This document shows positions 6,030 to 6,356 of a stretch of DNA of 6,356 nucleotides, piece by piece. The notes beneath the pieces were generated by a model. The model was not told the DNA's origin and ran no database searches. It was given only the letters and a program-made list of their open reading frames with translations. The translations under genes were made by a program, and so were the position numbers. The stretch covers positions 1 to 6,356 of the forward strand of contig RGGS01000080.1 of NCBI GenBank assembly GCA_010024525.1. Direction: 5' to 3'. The stretch's first letter is position 1, and every line of letters begins with the position of its first letter. Origin of the DNA: Verrucomicrobiota bacterium (GTDB lineage: Bacteria > Verrucomicrobiota > Verrucomicrobiia > Methylacidiphilales > Verrucolacustridaceae).

Positions 6030-6356
6030 ATGCAACGCAATTCCATTTGGCCTTTATGGATCTGCCGGGGGCTTTTGGTCGGATTAGGTTGCCTATTTTC
6101 CCTGCCATTCTTCTGGATGGTCTCCACCTCGCTAAAACCCCTTCGGGAAACCATGAAAATGCCGCCGGTATGGCTCCCGCTGCCTCCACAATGGCAAAAT
6201 TACCCGGATGCCATGGCTGCCATGGGCCCGTTCTGGCTTTACACAGCCAATAGTTTTTTCCTGGCAAGCCTGAATGTATTGGGCACCGTTCTCTCCAGTG
6301 CCCTGGTGGCTTATGGTTTTTCCCGACTCAACTGGAAAGGGCGGGATGGTTTATTC
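6030..6356 (+). CDS. ABC sugar transporter permease, MalG/UgpE type, partial at right edge
   Basis: The first 109 codons of the second CUT1 permease; the frame is still open at the window end (the usual length is ~275-300). The start is ATG 6030, with AAGGA 9 bases upstream, 3 bases after the previous stop. Visible features: a first membrane segment at ~12-32 (GLLVGLGCLFSLPFFWMVST), followed by the characteristic MalG-family phrase STSLKPLRETMKMPP (32-46). WLPLPPQWQNYPDAM (48-62) comes next, and a second membrane segment follows from TANSFFLASLNVLGTVLSS into ALVAYGFSRL (72-100), the usual MalG signature just before the third segment. The EAA loop and the rest of the channel are outside the window. 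It would pair with the upstream permease and with an ATPase not seen here. Confidence 0.95.
   Translation, partial: MQRNSIWPLWICRGLLVGLGCLFSLPFFWMVSTSLKPLRETMKMPPVWLPLPPQWQNYPDAMAAMGPFWLYTANSFFLASLNVLGTVLSSALVAYGFSRLNWKGRDGLF

Noticed and set aside
1..6356. CRISPR array, insertion sequence, tRNA/rRNA, phage or defence genes.
   Set aside because: No regularly spaced repeats, transposase motifs, terminal repeats or RNA folds were seen; essentially all sequence is explained by sugar-metabolism genes.

Overview
The window is a carbohydrate-uptake and breakdown locus from a bacterium, built as two divergent gene sets that start head to head near position 3245. GC content is moderate to high. TTG and GTG starts are common. 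A GntR-type DNA-binding domain is fused to a LacI/GalR-type sensor, and a lipoprotein-type sugar-binding protein is present. Together these hint at a Gram-negative member of the Verrucomicrobia/PVC group, but no marker gene here settles the taxonomy, so this is an inference.

Minus strand, in transcription order: an apparently exported clan GH-A glycosidase (GH2-like TIM barrel with a C-terminal PKD/Ig-like domain, 3242-1938); a GntR-LacI chimeric regulator (about 1896-727); and a GH1 beta-glycosidase that starts from a TTG near 680 and runs off the left edge, with only its N-terminal half present. Gaps are about 41 and 46 bases and no terminator is visible between them, so one operon is likely.

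Plus strand: a small exported TPR-like protein of unknown function (3256-3735), a CUT1-type sugar-binding lipoprotein (3748-5112), a MalF-type permease (5109-6026) and the first third of a MalG-type permease (6030 to the right edge). Gaps are 12 bases, a 4-base ATGA overlap, and 3 bases, so this is a tightly coupled ABC importer operon. The ATPase is not in the window.

A working model (inference): the exported glycosidase trims an oligo- or polysaccharide outside the cytoplasm, the ABC importer takes up the products, the GH1 enzyme splits them inside the cell, and the GntR-LacI protein senses a sugar and controls both arms. The exact sugar cannot be read from the sequence. I see no mobile element, CRISPR array, RNA gene or obviously novel system. 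The least explained items are the small TPR-like protein and the very compact divergent start region.

The gene-free stretches are all short (681-726, 1897-1937, 3243-3255, 3736-3747, 6027-6029).
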